From Synechococcus sp. NOUM97013 (GTDB lineage Bacteria > Cyanobacteriota > Cyanobacteriia > PCC-6307 > Cyanobiaceae), in NCBI RefSeq assembly GCF_014279815.1, contig NZ_CP047941.1, forward strand, positions 2,170,001 through 2,234,000: DNA of 64,000 nucleotides, written 5' to 3'. Position 1 is the first letter of the stretch; each line of letters starts with the position of its first letter. Below the pieces are notes generated by a model. That model searched no databases. It was not told the DNA's origin and saw only the letters and a list, made by a program, of their open reading frames with translations. Both the position numbers and the translations under genes were made by a program. Below are positions 35,369 through 46,446 of this stretch, one piece after another.

Positions 35369-36132
35369 TCGCCGGAAGACTCGAGCAGGACAGTCGCCAG
35401 GTCACGAACCGCATCTGACCACGCATGATTAGGAAATTCAAGAACGGCCAAACCACCGCTTGCCAACGTCAAAAGATCTTCACTGAGCGGAAGTATTGCC
35501 CCAATGGAAACCTCATAACTTTCCTGCATTCGTAGACGCACCTCATCTCGACTGAATTGACTGGGAAGTTTATTCATCACAAGTTGAATATTCATCACGT
35601 CAAGACGTTGAGCCACCTCAATAGCGACTGCAGTTCCCAGATAATCCTGACTATCTGGGCGCATCACCATGATGAGATGGTCAGCGATTGCAGCAGAAAG
35701 CAACGTTTCTTCATTAATCCCTGGGTGGGTATCCACCAGAACAAAATCAAGCTTTAAATCATCAGCGATGGCGAACATCGCATCATTCAGCTTTTCAACC
35801 TGATAGCCCTCACGAAGGAGTCGAGCAATTCGATCACTATCAAGAGAAGCAGGCAACAGAAAGATGTGACCCTTGGAAGACCTGACCGGGTCAGGTGTCA
35901 CCTCATGCACACAATCGCGGATCTGCACATCCTCCTGTAAATAATCGTTCAGACACCGATCACCCTCAGAGAGAGAAAAATCAAACAGAACATGGATGCC
36001 TGGGGATGCCAGATCAGTGTCGAGAATGGCAACACGCTTACCCTGGAGCGCTAACGCTGTCGACAGGTTGGCCGTCAGGTTTGATTTACCGGTACCGCCA
36101 CGGAACGAATGAACTGCAATGATCTGCGTCAT
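35365..36132 (-). CDS. MinD/ParA-family ATPase
   Basis: 255 residues. The deviant Walker A region reads SFRGGTGKSNLT: the P-loop Lys16 is present but the intermonomer signature position (normally Lys) is Arg11. Switch I follows as DTDLASPGIHVLF and switch II as VDTHPGINEETL; the block MNKLPSQFSR is the usual base-recognition region. These ATPases dimerise with ATP and position or gate other complexes. There is no clear C-terminal amphipathic membrane helix like that of MinD. Start at 36132 (TQIIAVHSF) is preferred to 36156. It overlaps the 92-residue gene; 100 bases separate it from tolC upstream. Confidence 0.82.
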   Translation of the reverse strand: MTQIIAVHSFRGGTGKSNLTANLSTALALQGKRVAILDTDLASPGIHVLFDFSLSEGDRCLNDYLQEDVQIRDCVHEVTPDPVRSSKGHIFLLPASLDSDRIARLLREGYQVEKLNDAMFAIADDLKLDFVLVDTHPGINEETLLSAAIADHLIMVMRPDSQDYLGTAVAIEVAQRLDVMNIQLVMNKLPSQFSRDEVRLRMQESYEVSIGAILPLSEDLLTLASGGLAVLEFPNHAWSDAVRDLATVLLESSGD

Positions 36133-36232
36133 GGTCAATCCGCCCTGAGGACGCAATGGGGAAAGAATTGGGTTTTACGTTACCTCGATATCAGCCCAGG
36201 AACCGCTTTGAACCTGGGTCTTGCAATTAGAT

Positions 36233-37897
36233 TTAGTTCTCAGAATCAGACTGAGCCCTCTGGAGCACGGAACTCAAACCGACTGCAGAGAGTGGATCAC
36301 CAACCTGAGCAAGCAAGTCAGGGTCATCTTGGTAGGACAAGCCGCTGGCACGTGCCAAGTTGACCAAAGCAAGGTTGTAATCAGCCAGTTGCTCGATGTA
36401 GGAACTCACAGCTTCCGTGAGATCCTGCTGTGATTGAACAACATCAGTGATCGTGCCATAGCCAGCATTGAATCTCTGGGACTGCAACTTGAGGGCTGAC
36501 GAAGCAGCTTGCACTCGCCCCGAGGCGACAAGGACCGCTTCACGCCCATCGGTGGACTGTGCGAAATATTCGCGGACTTCCTCAATGACTGAATTGGTCG
36601 ACTGACGAGCTGCCAGCTGTGCAGCAGCAGCACGCTTTCTCGCAGCCGCAGCATCCATCCGGGCACGGCCACCATCAAACCCAGTTAATTTGATCTGCAA
36701 CACAGATTCCGAATTCCACAGATCACTACGACCAGTATCAACAATATAAGGTTCACCGCTATTTGGATAGCCTAAGTTTTTCGTCCAATAAAGTGAATTA
36801 ACGAGCTCAATCGTTGGCCTGTAAATAGCCAGATCGATTTCCGCCTGTAGCTCGTTCTGCTTCATACGAGAAAGGTTTTTGACAATAACCTGTCGATATT
36901 CAAGTGCAGAGTCGATGGTTTCCTGCAATGAAGAAGACCACGAACCCAAGGGACTCAATGCCTCACTGGGCTTGATCTCCATCGAGCGAGGGTCATTCAG
37001 CAGTTGAGCCAACTGCGCTTGCGCGACCAATGAATCACGTTTCGCGTTAACGAGATTCACTTCATCCGTACGGAGCACAGTGATCTGCTTGGCAACATCA
37101 AGCTGAGAAGCCACACCAAGACGCTTTCTCGAATCTGCCAATTGCAGAAGCAGTCGATCATTCTCCACCAACTGACGACCAGTCACAATCGAAGCCAACG
37201 TGCGCTGAAGCTTGACGTAGGCTTGACGCGTCATCAAGGAGTAATCTCGACGGGAAATGATGTAGTCACTACCCGCTTCCTTGACCTGATATTTACCCTT
37301 CCATATCTGAGGACCTCGGGCAGGATCATAAAGCTTCCAATTCACATCGAGTGTTTGCACACCTTGCAAATAACTACTTGTGTAATTGCGAGCAAACAAA
37401 TAGGAAGGCAATCCACTCACCGACGCGCCATCCGTATAGTCTTTATAAATTGACGTATCAACACCACTATTGGCGCCAGCATAGTTGTAGTAAGAATTCT
37501 GATTGTAATTACCAAAATTAAAATCTAGGCTGACCGTTGGCCACCATGTTGCGTAGTCCGAGCCGAGATCATCCTGGCTTGCACGGAATGCTTGATATTT
37601 TTCCTGAATGACGGGGTTGCGCTCTTGGGCCAGCTGGACAGCAGTGTCCATATCAAGGCGCTGTAGCGTCACGGGTGGGATCGGTGGCACAGGAGGTGCT
37701 TCGCCCACAGGCCATGACAACGAAACCGCCTCAATCTGTAGTGCATCAGGGGGTTCTGGCTCCTCCGCAACTACTGGCAATGGAGCCAGAGCCGCAAGCA
37801 ATGAAATCAGGGAAAGTGCAAAAGAAGAGCGAGAGCAGTTCAGGAAAGACAAAGCACTATTGGGATTGAGACAACAGGAAGGAAAAGGGCAAGTCAA
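36233..37897 (-). CDS. TolC-family outer membrane efflux protein
   Basis: About 554 residues: an N-terminal signal-like segment (SFALSLISLLAALAPLPVVA), a Pro-rich linker, then two homologous TolC repeats with long helices and short beta strands. It should form the outer-membrane channel of a tripartite exporter; the DevBCA system lies about 5.5 kb away on the other strand and is the obvious candidate partner. The start is uncertain: the first in-frame start is TTG at 37897, inside crtB, and a TTG at 37852 directly before the hydrophobic segment is equally possible. The gene is visibly A/T-rich relative to core genes. Confidence 0.82.
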   Translation of the reverse strand: MTCPFPSCCLNPNSALSFLNCSRSSFALSLISLLAALAPLPVVAEEPEPPDALQIEAVSLSWPVGEAPPVPPIPPVTLQRLDMDTAVQLAQERNPVIQEKYQAFRASQDDLGSDYATWWPTVSLDFNFGNYNQNSYYNYAGANSGVDTSIYKDYTDGASVSGLPSYLFARNYTSSYLQGVQTLDVNWKLYDPARGPQIWKGKYQVKEAGSDYIISRRDYSLMTRQAYVKLQRTLASIVTGRQLVENDRLLLQLADSRKRLGVASQLDVAKQITVLRTDEVNLVNAKRDSLVAQAQLAQLLNDPRSMEIKPSEALSPLGSWSSSLQETIDSALEYRQVIVKNLSRMKQNELQAEIDLAIYRPTIELVNSLYWTKNLGYPNSGEPYIVDTGRSDLWNSESVLQIKLTGFDGGRARMDAAAARKRAAAAQLAARQSTNSVIEEVREYFAQSTDGREAVLVASGRVQAASSALKLQSQRFNAGYGTITDVVQSQQDLTEAVSSYIEQLADYNLALVNLARASGLSYQDDPDLLAQVGDPLSAVGLSSVLQRAQSDSEN

Positions 37898-38804
37898 TCA
37901 ACTTCCTGTACTTGGGTACATAAGCACGATGGTTGAAGACGTCATATTGATTTTGCTCAATCCTGGACAAAATACCGCGATAGAGGCGAAGGGACGTCCA
38001 GACAGGCCAGCGTGCATCCGGAGCCAGGAAACGCACTCCCTCCTCTGATTGACGGAACCACTGACGCGCTCGATCGATCTGAAACGCCATCAATCGCTTC
38101 CACGAATCGTTGACGACACCCTCAAACAATTGCTCTTCCGTATAATCAAATCGATGGAGATCCTCTAAAGGGAGATAAATGCGGCCACGATGACGATCCT
38201 CACCGACATCCCTGAGGATATTGGTGAGTTGATTTGCGATACCCAAGGCAACCGCTGCACCTGAAGTATTGGCACCCGTACTCCATGGTGCTGAAGTGTA
38301 ACCAGGGTCAACACCCATCACACGTTCAGACATCAGTCCGACAGTGCCTGCAACGCGATAGCAGTACAACTTGAGCTCTTCAAATGTAGAATAACGTGTC
38401 CAAGTGAGGTCCATTCTCATGCCCTCAATCATGTCGAGATAAGGCTGCAGAGGCTGATCAAAACGCTGAATCGTGTCGACCATAACTTGATCTAACCAAT
38501 TCACTGCATGACCATCAAAGACAGACCGCGTATGACATTCCCACTGGTCTAAAAGGTTTAACAACACCTCCCGAGGCTTGCTCAATGCCTCAGGACTGTC
38601 CATGATTTCGTCCGTGCGACGACACCAGACGTAAATTGCCCAAATCGCCCGCCGTTTTTCGGGTGGCATGAGCATGGTGCCAAGGTAAAAGGTCTTCGCC
38701 CATTCCTCGGTTTCACAACGACAACGCTCATAGGCCTCATCCAATGGGATGAGGCCGTTTTCGGCCACCACCATCGAGACAGATGAAGCCGAGACCATGG
38801 TCAA
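37857..38804 (-). CDS. crtB: Phytoene synthase
   Basis: Joins two geranylgeranyl diphosphates to give phytoene, the first step of carotenoid synthesis. 315 residues. The two Asp-rich substrate motifs are present: RRTDEIMDS near residue 63 and DVGEDRHRGRIYLP near 188, with AYERCRCETEEWAKTFYLG at the N-terminus. The start is probably TTG at 38804 overlapping the preceding stop (TTGA), or ATG at 38798. It is the fifth gene after pds on the same strand; in the marine picocyanobacteria I recall, crtB follows pds directly, so the three signalling genes between them are unusual. Confidence 0.93.
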   Translation of the reverse strand: MTMVSASSVSMVVAENGLIPLDEAYERCRCETEEWAKTFYLGTMLMPPEKRRAIWAIYVWCRRTDEIMDSPEALSKPREVLLNLLDQWECHTRSVFDGHAVNWLDQVMVDTIQRFDQPLQPYLDMIEGMRMDLTWTRYSTFEELKLYCYRVAGTVGLMSERVMGVDPGYTSAPWSTGANTSGAAVALGIANQLTNILRDVGEDRHRGRIYLPLEDLHRFDYTEEQLFEGVVNDSWKRLMAFQIDRARQWFRQSEEGVRFLAPDARWPVWTSLRLYRGILSRIEQNQYDVFNHRAYVPKYRKLIDLPFSFLLSQSQ

Positions 38805-39835
38805 GCCCCCCTCTGATGACGCCGCTGACGCATCAGACGTGCACGCTCGGAAAGCGTCTTAAAAGCAGGATCGTTGGTGATGGCTTTGACCTGTGTCGCA
38901 ACGGTTTGGCGGCTGATTTTAACCTCTAGCTTCTTGATTGTCTCATGCAATGCGGAGTCTTTCTCCAGCAGGAGCGAAGACATCGATGCAAAATGCTGAC
39001 GCAGCCTTTCAAGTGTGACTTCGTTGTCCTCAGAGGACGAAAGCTCTGACGCGAGTTTCTGAGCCGCAATCAACTGCGCCCTGATGGTCGCCTGAGTTGC
39101 CTTCAAGTGTTCGTAGAGAGCCAGATCTTCGTCATACCTAAATTTCTTGTCAAGCGAAGTACCAACTCGCGCACGCAAAAGTGTGAGATTACAAGGCTTG
39201 GGCAAATAATCCTCAGCACCATATTCAACGCATTCCACAACAACATTGATATCTTCTAAGCCAGAAATCATGATGACTGGAATCTGAGCAGTGGCAGCGG
39301 CTCCTTTAAGCAAACGCAGCACTTCACTACCATCAATACCAGGCATTTGAATATCGAGCAAAATCAAGTCAAAGGGTTGACTTGCAGCTTTATCAAGCGC
39401 AACTTCCCCACTTTCAGCAGTGGACACAATATGACCATCTCTGGAGAGAGTTTGAACAAGTAAATCACGATTATAAGGATCATCATCCACAACAAGAATG
39501 CGACCTTTGCGAAATTGCTGCTTGGGCTTCCGCTCATCATGCAAACGACGCGATGATTCTGTTTTCAACTGAATCACTGAGCCAGAGGAATCACGCGTCG
39601 CGTGATGACGCTCGCTCTGCAGTTCAGATTCCGTCAATCGACTACGAATCATCTCAAGCAAAACACGTGCTGATGTTCCGATCTTCGCCAGATCATCTGG
39701 ATCGATTGCTTCACCAGCTTCGAGCTCTTCGGTTAAAAGCTCGCTGTAACCAACGATCTGGTTAATCGGGTTATAGAGATCATGACGGAGCAGCTTGTAC
39801 TCGAGATTCTCCTTGGAGCTTGGATCAACAGCCAT
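38801..39835 (-). CDS. H-box plus receiver signalling protein without kinase ATPase
   Basis: 344 residues. N-terminus: a HisKA-like segment with H-box RHDLYNPINQIVGYSEL (His18) and a paired helix. Residues about 112-230: a complete receiver domain with acidic DDD (117-119), phospho-acceptor Asp161 and Lys213. Residues about 235-310: a coiled coil, then a basic tail. There is no HATPase_c domain, so it cannot autophosphorylate; it could receive phosphate at either His18 or Asp161. Similar H-box/receiver modules are known in front of cyclases, but none is present here. Overlaps the CheY-like gene by 1 base and crtB by 4. Confidence 0.8.
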   Translation of the reverse strand: MAVDPSSKENLEYKLLRHDLYNPINQIVGYSELLTEELEAGEAIDPDDLAKIGTSARVLLEMIRSRLTESELQSERHHATRDSSGSVIQLKTESSRRLHDERKPKQQFRKGRILVVDDDPYNRDLLVQTLSRDGHIVSTAESGEVALDKAASQPFDLILLDIQMPGIDGSEVLRLLKGAAATAQIPVIMISGLEDINVVVECVEYGAEDYLPKPCNLTLLRARVGTSLDKKFRYDEDLALYEHLKATQATIRAQLIAAQKLASELSSSEDNEVTLERLRQHFASMSSLLLEKDSALHETIKKLEVKISRQTVATQVKAITNDPAFKTLSERARLMRQRRHQRGA

Positions 39836-40206
39836 CAGACATTACCTCCGAGCAGTGTTTGGATCTTTTCGAGAAGGCGTGACAAGTCAATCGGCTTCGT
39901 ATCGAAATCGTCACAGCCTGCATCAAGACAACGCTTGCGATCTTCAGCCATTGCATGGGCAGTCAAGGCAATGACAGGGATAGCCTTGGTTGCGTCATCT
40001 GACTTGATCGCGCGCGTGGCGTCATATCCATCGATCACGGGCAAGCCAATATCCATCAACACCAGGTCAGGCATAAGTGCTTTCGCTTTCTCGACCGCTT
40101 CCTGACCATCGAACGCGAATTGCACCTCAAAGCCCTTACGACTGAGCCTCCGCGACAACATATCGCGATTCAATTCATTATCCTCAACAAGAAGAATCGT
40201 CGTCAT
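39835..40206 (-). CDS. CheY-like single-domain response regulator
   Basis: 123 residues, a stand-alone receiver with all key residues: acidic Glu8/Asp9, phospho-acceptor Asp52 (LMDIGLP), Thr82 and Lys104. With no output domain it probably works by shuttling phosphate or by binding a partner, most simply between the hybrid kinase (5 bases upstream) and the H-box/receiver protein (1-base overlap downstream). Confidence 0.93.
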   Translation of the reverse strand: MTTILLVEDNELNRDMLSRRLSRKGFEVQFAFDGQEAVEKAKALMPDLVLMDIGLPVIDGYDATRAIKSDDATKAIPVIALTAHAMAEDRKRCLDAGCDDFDTKPIDLSRLLEKIQTLLGGNV

Positions 40207-40211
40207 AGTTC

Positions 40212-42860
40212 CTAGGTCTCCTCCAGAGAGAGTGCCATCAATTCCTCAATTGAGGCAAGCATCACATCGACATTTGCGCCACTGACGGTCAGCCAACGAG
40301 ACCCAACCGCTTCGAGTCGCTGCAAGGTGTCAGCGTCAAGTGAATTATCCGAGATTGCCACAAGAGGTAGAGCCTTGGGGTCAAATTCGACACGAATCGA
40401 TTCAATGGATTGCATCGCCTTCGTTGCATCGCCAGAGAGATCCACAATGAGTAGGTGAGGAGAATCATCAGAGATTTCAGCCAGCAAGTGTTCTCCAGAC
40501 GAATAGGAGCGAAGATTCCAGTGATGATCCTTGAGCATTCCTTCCACCAAACCCTTGAGACGAGGCGACCCATCCAGAAGTGCAACATCTGTCTGCGTGG
40601 CGTGGTCGTAATCCGAACGAATCCTTTGAAGGATGTGGTTTAAACGAGACCAATCAATGGGATGCTGCAAAGCTCCCGCTGCGCCCAACATCACGGAAAG
40701 CTCTTTGGCGTCATCACGACTCACAACAATGACGGGCAATGTCTTCAGTTTTTCATCGGCGCGAATTTTGGCAAGCATGTCCCAGCCGCTGAGCTGAGAA
40801 GAATGAATATCAACAATCAGAACATCCGGATCAGAAGATTTGGCTTGTTCAAGGCCAGCCTCACTATTTGGAGCACTCAAGACATCGAATGAAGCTTTAA
40901 GAAGGAAATGCTTGATCATCTCCAAGGAATGATCATCATCATCAACCACCAAGACACGCCCGCGCCGATCAACGACTTGCATCTCCACCCCATCATGATC
41001 AGAGGCATCAGCATTGAGCTGCGCTGATGACTCGGCGGCTGGGTAACGGGGGATTTTCATCGTGAACGTGCTTCCCTTGCCAAGAGCACTTTCAACCGTG
41101 ATATCTCCACCCATCAAGCGACTCAACCTGCGACTTAACGACAGTCCAAGTCCGGTGCCCCCATAGCGACGCGTAGTGCTGGCATCTGCTTGACTGAAGT
41201 CCTTGAAAAGCTTCTCCAACTGGTCTTCAGACATTCCGATCCCAGTGTCGGAAACTCTGAAACAGACCCAGGGAATGTCTTGCGAATCACGTTCAACCTG
41301 AGCGGAAAGCCTGACAGTACCGTTTTCAGTAAACTTACATGCATTGCCGATCAAATTAATCAGAGCTTGCCTAATTTTTGTTGTATCTGAACGAACAAGA
41401 TCGTCAGCATAGGTTGGCGTCTCGCAAATAAATTGATTGTTGTTTTTTTGCGCTAAAGGAGCAGCAGTAGCGCTGACCTCCTCAAATAAATCTCGCAAAG
41501 AAACATTTTCAACATATAGAGTCATCTTTCCAGCCTCGATCTTTGATAGATCAAGCACACCATTGATAAGACCAAGCAAATGCTTGCCAGATGAGAGTAT
41601 TTTCTCCAAATCAACGACAAAATCTTCTGGTTCTAGATCCTCAGAATCTTCAATCAGCATCTCGCTATATCCGATAATGGCATTCATCGGAGTTCTGAGC
41701 TCATGACTCATATTGGCCAAAAATTCACTTTTCGCCTGACTGGCAAGAAAAGCAGTTTTCTTAGCTTTGTGCGCACGTTCGCTCTGCTCCTCAGCCGAAA
41801 CTCGAAGCCTTTCAGCTTCGAGCAAAGAACGTTTCAATTGGCGCTCAAGCAAGAGCGTAAGAACCATGACCGAAAGCAGAACGAGCACAATCGGCAACAT
41901 GGACTCGGTCACACTTCGAGCCGTTCGAGCATTGATCTCCGAGATGCTTGCGGCAACATAAATTTTATAGTTCCAAGGCTCAAACTGAAATGAGCTGATT
42001 CTGTAATCACCAGCTTTGACACCCTGAATAGAAGACTGACCAGTATCGACTTCAATGGAATCCACGATCGCTTGAGAAGCATCAATTGATCGGCCCTCCG
42101 TGACATACAAAAGCTTGCCCCTGTTATCAGCTAGTGCAAGAAAACCGGAATCACCAACCTTCGAGGACTGGATAATTCTGCCAATTCCGCTCAGCTCGCG
42201 AACCGGATAACCGACAGCAATCGCACCAACAATACGACCGTCAAACTCTTTAACAGGAACCGCTTTAGCGATATAAAGCTCACCCAGAAAATCTCCAGCA
42301 CCAAAAAATGTTTTGCCTTGAAGCAATTGATTTGAAACCACACCTTGAGGGTCAAGCAATGACCCCTCCATCGACGCTCCGGACTCGGTTTTTAACGTTG
42401 TTGCAACACGAACGAAACCAGTATTATTCAACGCGAAAAGCGTGGCTTCCGCGCCCATATCTTTCTTCAGAATATCAAGAAAGACATCGATTTTTTTTCG
42501 ACTCTCATCATCCCAATCGCCAAAGAAACGAAGCATTGACTTTCTCTCTTCAACACTTAATCGCCTCGACGAAGCCGTGTCTCCAGAAATAGCCAAAAAG
42601 GCAAGGTTTAAATCCGCAGACGTCTGCCTTTGATAGTCACTATCGATTAAGTCCAATTGTGCATCGATAGCGCTAACCAACTGCTCAGTACGTTCGTCGA
42701 AATATTCAGCGATACGACCTCGCAAACGCACAAACGTGAAGGCAACGGATCCTGCGATTAGAGACGACACCACCAACAGCCACGCGCGGGACAGCCGGCG
42801 AACCCGATCTGAACGAGATTCAGCCGGGCCGAGCAAGCGTCGTCGTAGTTGCCTAAGCAT
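40212..42860 (-). CDS. Hybrid sensor histidine kinase with periplasmic Cache domain
   Basis: 882 residues: membrane helix 1 (about 27-46), a periplasmic Cache-like sensor domain (47-319), membrane helix 2 (320-338), linker coiled coil, HisKA with H-box SHELRTPMN (His386), HATPase_c with N-box around Asn506, DTGIG (538-542) and GGTGLGL (567-573), then two receiver-like domains (about 635-745 and 757-875). In the first, Asp684 is kept but the conserved Lys is His733; the second keeps Asp807 but has a reduced acidic pair and no Lys-Pro. The ATG at 42860, 4 bases after pds, is preferred over a start inside pds. Ligand unknown. A/T-rich compared with pds. Confidence 0.9.
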   Translation of the reverse strand: MLRQLRRRLLGPAESRSDRVRRLSRAWLLVVSSLIAGSVAFTFVRLRGRIAEYFDERTEQLVSAIDAQLDLIDSDYQRQTSADLNLAFLAISGDTASSRRLSVEERKSMLRFFGDWDDESRKKIDVFLDILKKDMGAEATLFALNNTGFVRVATTLKTESGASMEGSLLDPQGVVSNQLLQGKTFFGAGDFLGELYIAKAVPVKEFDGRIVGAIAVGYPVRELSGIGRIIQSSKVGDSGFLALADNRGKLLYVTEGRSIDASQAIVDSIEVDTGQSSIQGVKAGDYRISSFQFEPWNYKIYVAASISEINARTARSVTESMLPIVLVLLSVMVLTLLLERQLKRSLLEAERLRVSAEEQSERAHKAKKTAFLASQAKSEFLANMSHELRTPMNAIIGYSEMLIEDSEDLEPEDFVVDLEKILSSGKHLLGLINGVLDLSKIEAGKMTLYVENVSLRDLFEEVSATAAPLAQKNNNQFICETPTYADDLVRSDTTKIRQALINLIGNACKFTENGTVRLSAQVERDSQDIPWVCFRVSDTGIGMSEDQLEKLFKDFSQADASTTRRYGGTGLGLSLSRRLSRLMGGDITVESALGKGSTFTMKIPRYPAAESSAQLNADASDHDGVEMQVVDRRGRVLVVDDDDHSLEMIKHFLLKASFDVLSAPNSEAGLEQAKSSDPDVLIVDIHSSQLSGWDMLAKIRADEKLKTLPVIVVSRDDAKELSVMLGAAGALQHPIDWSRLNHILQRIRSDYDHATQTDVALLDGSPRLKGLVEGMLKDHHWNLRSYSSGEHLLAEISDDSPHLLIVDLSGDATKAMQSIESIRVEFDPKALPLVAISDNSLDADTLQRLEAVGSRWLTVSGANVDVMLASIEELMALSLEET

Positions 42861-42864
42861 GGAC

Positions 42865-44292
<1,428 letters not shown>

Positions 44293-44395
44293 TCATTACA
44301 AGTTGAAAACAACCTTAAAAGGAGGACTCTCCTCTTCGCTTCCTAAAGTCGCTACCAATCCGCCTGCGCGGTGGCACCACCGCTCCATTTGATCC

Positions 44396-44743
44396 ATGGC
44401 CGAGACCCTGCTGAAAAGCACAACCCGCCACGTGCGTCTGTTCACAGCTCGCGTCGAAGCCGGAGATCTGGTGGCCGATCCCAGCCAGCTAACCCTCGAC
44501 CTGGACCCGGACAACGAATTCCTGTGGCCTGACAGCAGCGTGGAAAGCGTGCAACAACGCTTTCGGGATCTGGTGAAGAGCTACGAGGGTCAGCCCCTCA
44601 GCGACTACAACCTGCGCCGGATCGGCACGGAACTGGAGGGATACATCCGCGAACTACTTCAGGCAGGGCAGCTCAGTTACAACCCTGATTGTCGGGTTCT
44701 CAACTACTCCATGGGTCTCCCCCGCACCCCCGAACTGCTGTGA
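44396..44743 (+). CDS. ndhM: NAD(P)H dehydrogenase subunit M
   Basis: An oxygenic-photosynthesis-specific subunit of the NDH-1 complex, in the hydrophilic arm on the cytoplasmic face of the thylakoid. 115 residues, normal length. Recognised by the start [14 protein letters not shown] and the blocks [12 protein letters not shown] and [13 protein letters not shown]. Its stop overlaps the GTG start of the DUF3172 gene (GTGA). Confidence 0.93.
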   Translation: MAETLLKSTTRHVRLFTARVEAGDLVADPSQLTLDLDPDNEFLWPDSSVESVQQRFRDLVKSYEGQPLSDYNLRRIGTELEGYIRELLQAGQLSYNPDCRVLNYSMGLPRTPELL

Positions 44744-45363
44744 GCCGATCCCCCTACGACCGATCTCGTCCCGGTTACGACCGACGGATGGATGACCGAC
44801 GTCGCGATGAACCCCGTCGGGATGAACGCCGCGACCGAGGTGGTTACGGGGGGCCGCCACCGCCAAAAAACGGCGGCATCAGCCTCAACACCGGCACGAT
44901 CGCTGTTCTGGCGGGTGTCTTGATCGTTGGTATCGGCATCGGCAGCGCGGTAACCAGCACCACCCAGGGCGATCAGGGCAACATCGCCAGCGCCCAACAG
45001 CTGGACATGGCCGTGCCGGATCCTGAGTTTTGCCAGCAGTGGGGAGCGAGTGCCTTCGTGATGGATATCGAGATGTACACCACGCTGAATCCCTCCACCA
45101 GCTTCGTCACCCAGCCAACCCTGCAACCAGGCTGTGTGATCCGCCGCGAGAACTGGGCAGTGCTTCGGAAAGAGGGGGCGATCACCTCCGCACAGGAGCG
45201 TGATTGCAAGCAACGGATGAACACCTTTGCCTACATCGGTTCTGTCCGCGACAAACCCGTGGTGCGCTGCGTCTACCAGACCGATATCAGCCAGAACAAG
45301 TTCCTCACCCGCGGTGTCGCTGACGACACAGTGGGCATCACACCAGAAGCCGATCAGTTCTGA
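44740..45363 (+). CDS. DUF3172 family protein
   Basis: 207 residues: an Arg/Asp-rich, repeat-like N-terminus (about 1-38), a Gly/Pro-rich link, one membrane helix (about 48-70), then a soluble domain with four Cys ([20 protein letters not shown] onwards). Conserved in cyanobacteria, function unknown. GTG start at 44740 overlaps the ndhM stop. Its end overlaps the convergent LysR gene by 10 bases. Confidence 0.82.
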   Translation: MSRSPYDRSRPGYDRRMDDRRRDEPRRDERRDRGGYGGPPPPKNGGISLNTGTIAVLAGVLIVGIGIGSAVTSTTQGDQGNIASAQQLDMAVPDPEFCQQWGASAFVMDIEMYTTLNPSTSFVTQPTLQPGCVIRRENWAVLRKEGAITSAQERDCKQRMNTFAYIGSVRDKPVVRCVYQTDISQNKFLTRGVADDTVGITPEADQF

Positions 45364-46355
45364 TCCTCGATCAACTCGTCCTCAGGCTCCTCATGAGGGG
45401 TGATCGCCGAACGTCCTTGGCGGAGCGGGCTGTCGGCACTGGCAAACACGGGGAGCACATCCCTTCGGAAGGCTTCGGCAGCACGGGAGCAGTAACGGGA
45501 AGGATTGGTGATCAGCTTGAGCTGACGCCGGACCTGTAGATCCACCACATTGGGTCGATGCAGCGTTCCGGCGGTGAGCTCCCGCTCAATGGACACCACC
45601 GGCAAGAAGGCCGCACCGAGGCCGGCCTGTACTGCATTCTTGATCGCCTCAAAAGAATTGAGCTCCATCTCGATGCGGAGACGCTGCACATCCAGACCGG
45701 ATCGTCCGAGCAACTGATCCACCATCTTTCGGGTAGTGGATTGAGCATCCAAACTCACAAATCCGAGCCGATAGAGATCGTCCTTGCTGAGCTCCACTAG
45801 ACGGGCGAGGGGATGCTTGACGGGAAGCACGAGAGCCAGCTCATCGCTTGCATAGGGCAAGACCTGCAGCAGTTCATTGAGCTCAGCCGGCAATTCACCG
45901 CCGATGATCGCCAGATCAATCTGACCGTTGGCCACGCTCCAGCCGGTGCGACGGGTGCTGTGCACATGCAGTTGCACTGCCACATCCGGATATTTCTGGC
46001 GGAACAGGCCAATCATCCGGGGCATCAGATACGTGCCTGTGGTCTGACTGGCGCCAACGAGAAGTGAACCGCCTTTGAGGTCATGAAGGTCATCCAGCGC
46101 CCTGCATGCTTCATGGCACTGGCTGAGGATGCGATCGCAGTAACTCAGGAGAAGGTGACCGGCTTCAGTGAGCTGAGCCTTGCGTCCACCCCGATCGAAG
46201 AGCGCTACCTCAAGCTGCTTCTCGAGGTTCTGAATCTGCAGACTCACCGCAGGCTGCGTGACGTAAAGGCTGTCAGCAGCTTTCTTGAAACTGCCCTCAC
46301 TGACGATCGCCCGGAGGATGCGCAGCTGATCCAGGGTGAAGGGCAGATCGGCCAT
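45354..46355 (-). CDS. rbcR: LysR-family regulator RbcR
   Basis: 333 residues. Winged helix-turn-helix at the N-terminus ([20 protein letters not shown], then [19 protein letters not shown]), followed by a periplasmic-binding-protein-like effector domain. The sequence follows cyanobacterial RbcR/Ycf30 (CbbR-type), which regulates Rubisco and carbon-concentrating genes in response to photorespiratory or Calvin-cycle metabolites. NdhR/CmpR are alternative family members. The ATG at 46355 begins the DNA-binding domain; 46415 adds 20 unrelated residues. The C-terminal 35 residues are acidic. Divergent from the Z-ISO homologue. Confidence 0.87.
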   Translation of the reverse strand: MADLPFTLDQLRILRAIVSEGSFKKAADSLYVTQPAVSLQIQNLEKQLEVALFDRGGRKAQLTEAGHLLLSYCDRILSQCHEACRALDDLHDLKGGSLLVGASQTTGTYLMPRMIGLFRQKYPDVAVQLHVHSTRRTGWSVANGQIDLAIIGGELPAELNELLQVLPYASDELALVLPVKHPLARLVELSKDDLYRLGFVSLDAQSTTRKMVDQLLGRSGLDVQRLRIEMELNSFEAIKNAVQAGLGAAFLPVVSIERELTAGTLHRPNVVDLQVRRQLKLITNPSRYCSRAAEAFRRDVLPVFASADSPLRQGRSAITPHEEPEDELIEDQN

Positions 46356-46446
46356 GGAGAGCTGCCTGGCAAACAGCAGAAGCTCAAAAACTGTAGGTGG
46401 CTTCCTGCCGGTCAAACGCCAGAATCACGGCTCCCGCAGCATCTCG

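Noticed and set aside
36194-36217. Inverted repeat CCCAGG-N12-CCTGGG between tolC and the MinD-like gene
   Set aside because: A 6-bp stem with a long loop and no T-run is not enough to call a terminator or operator.
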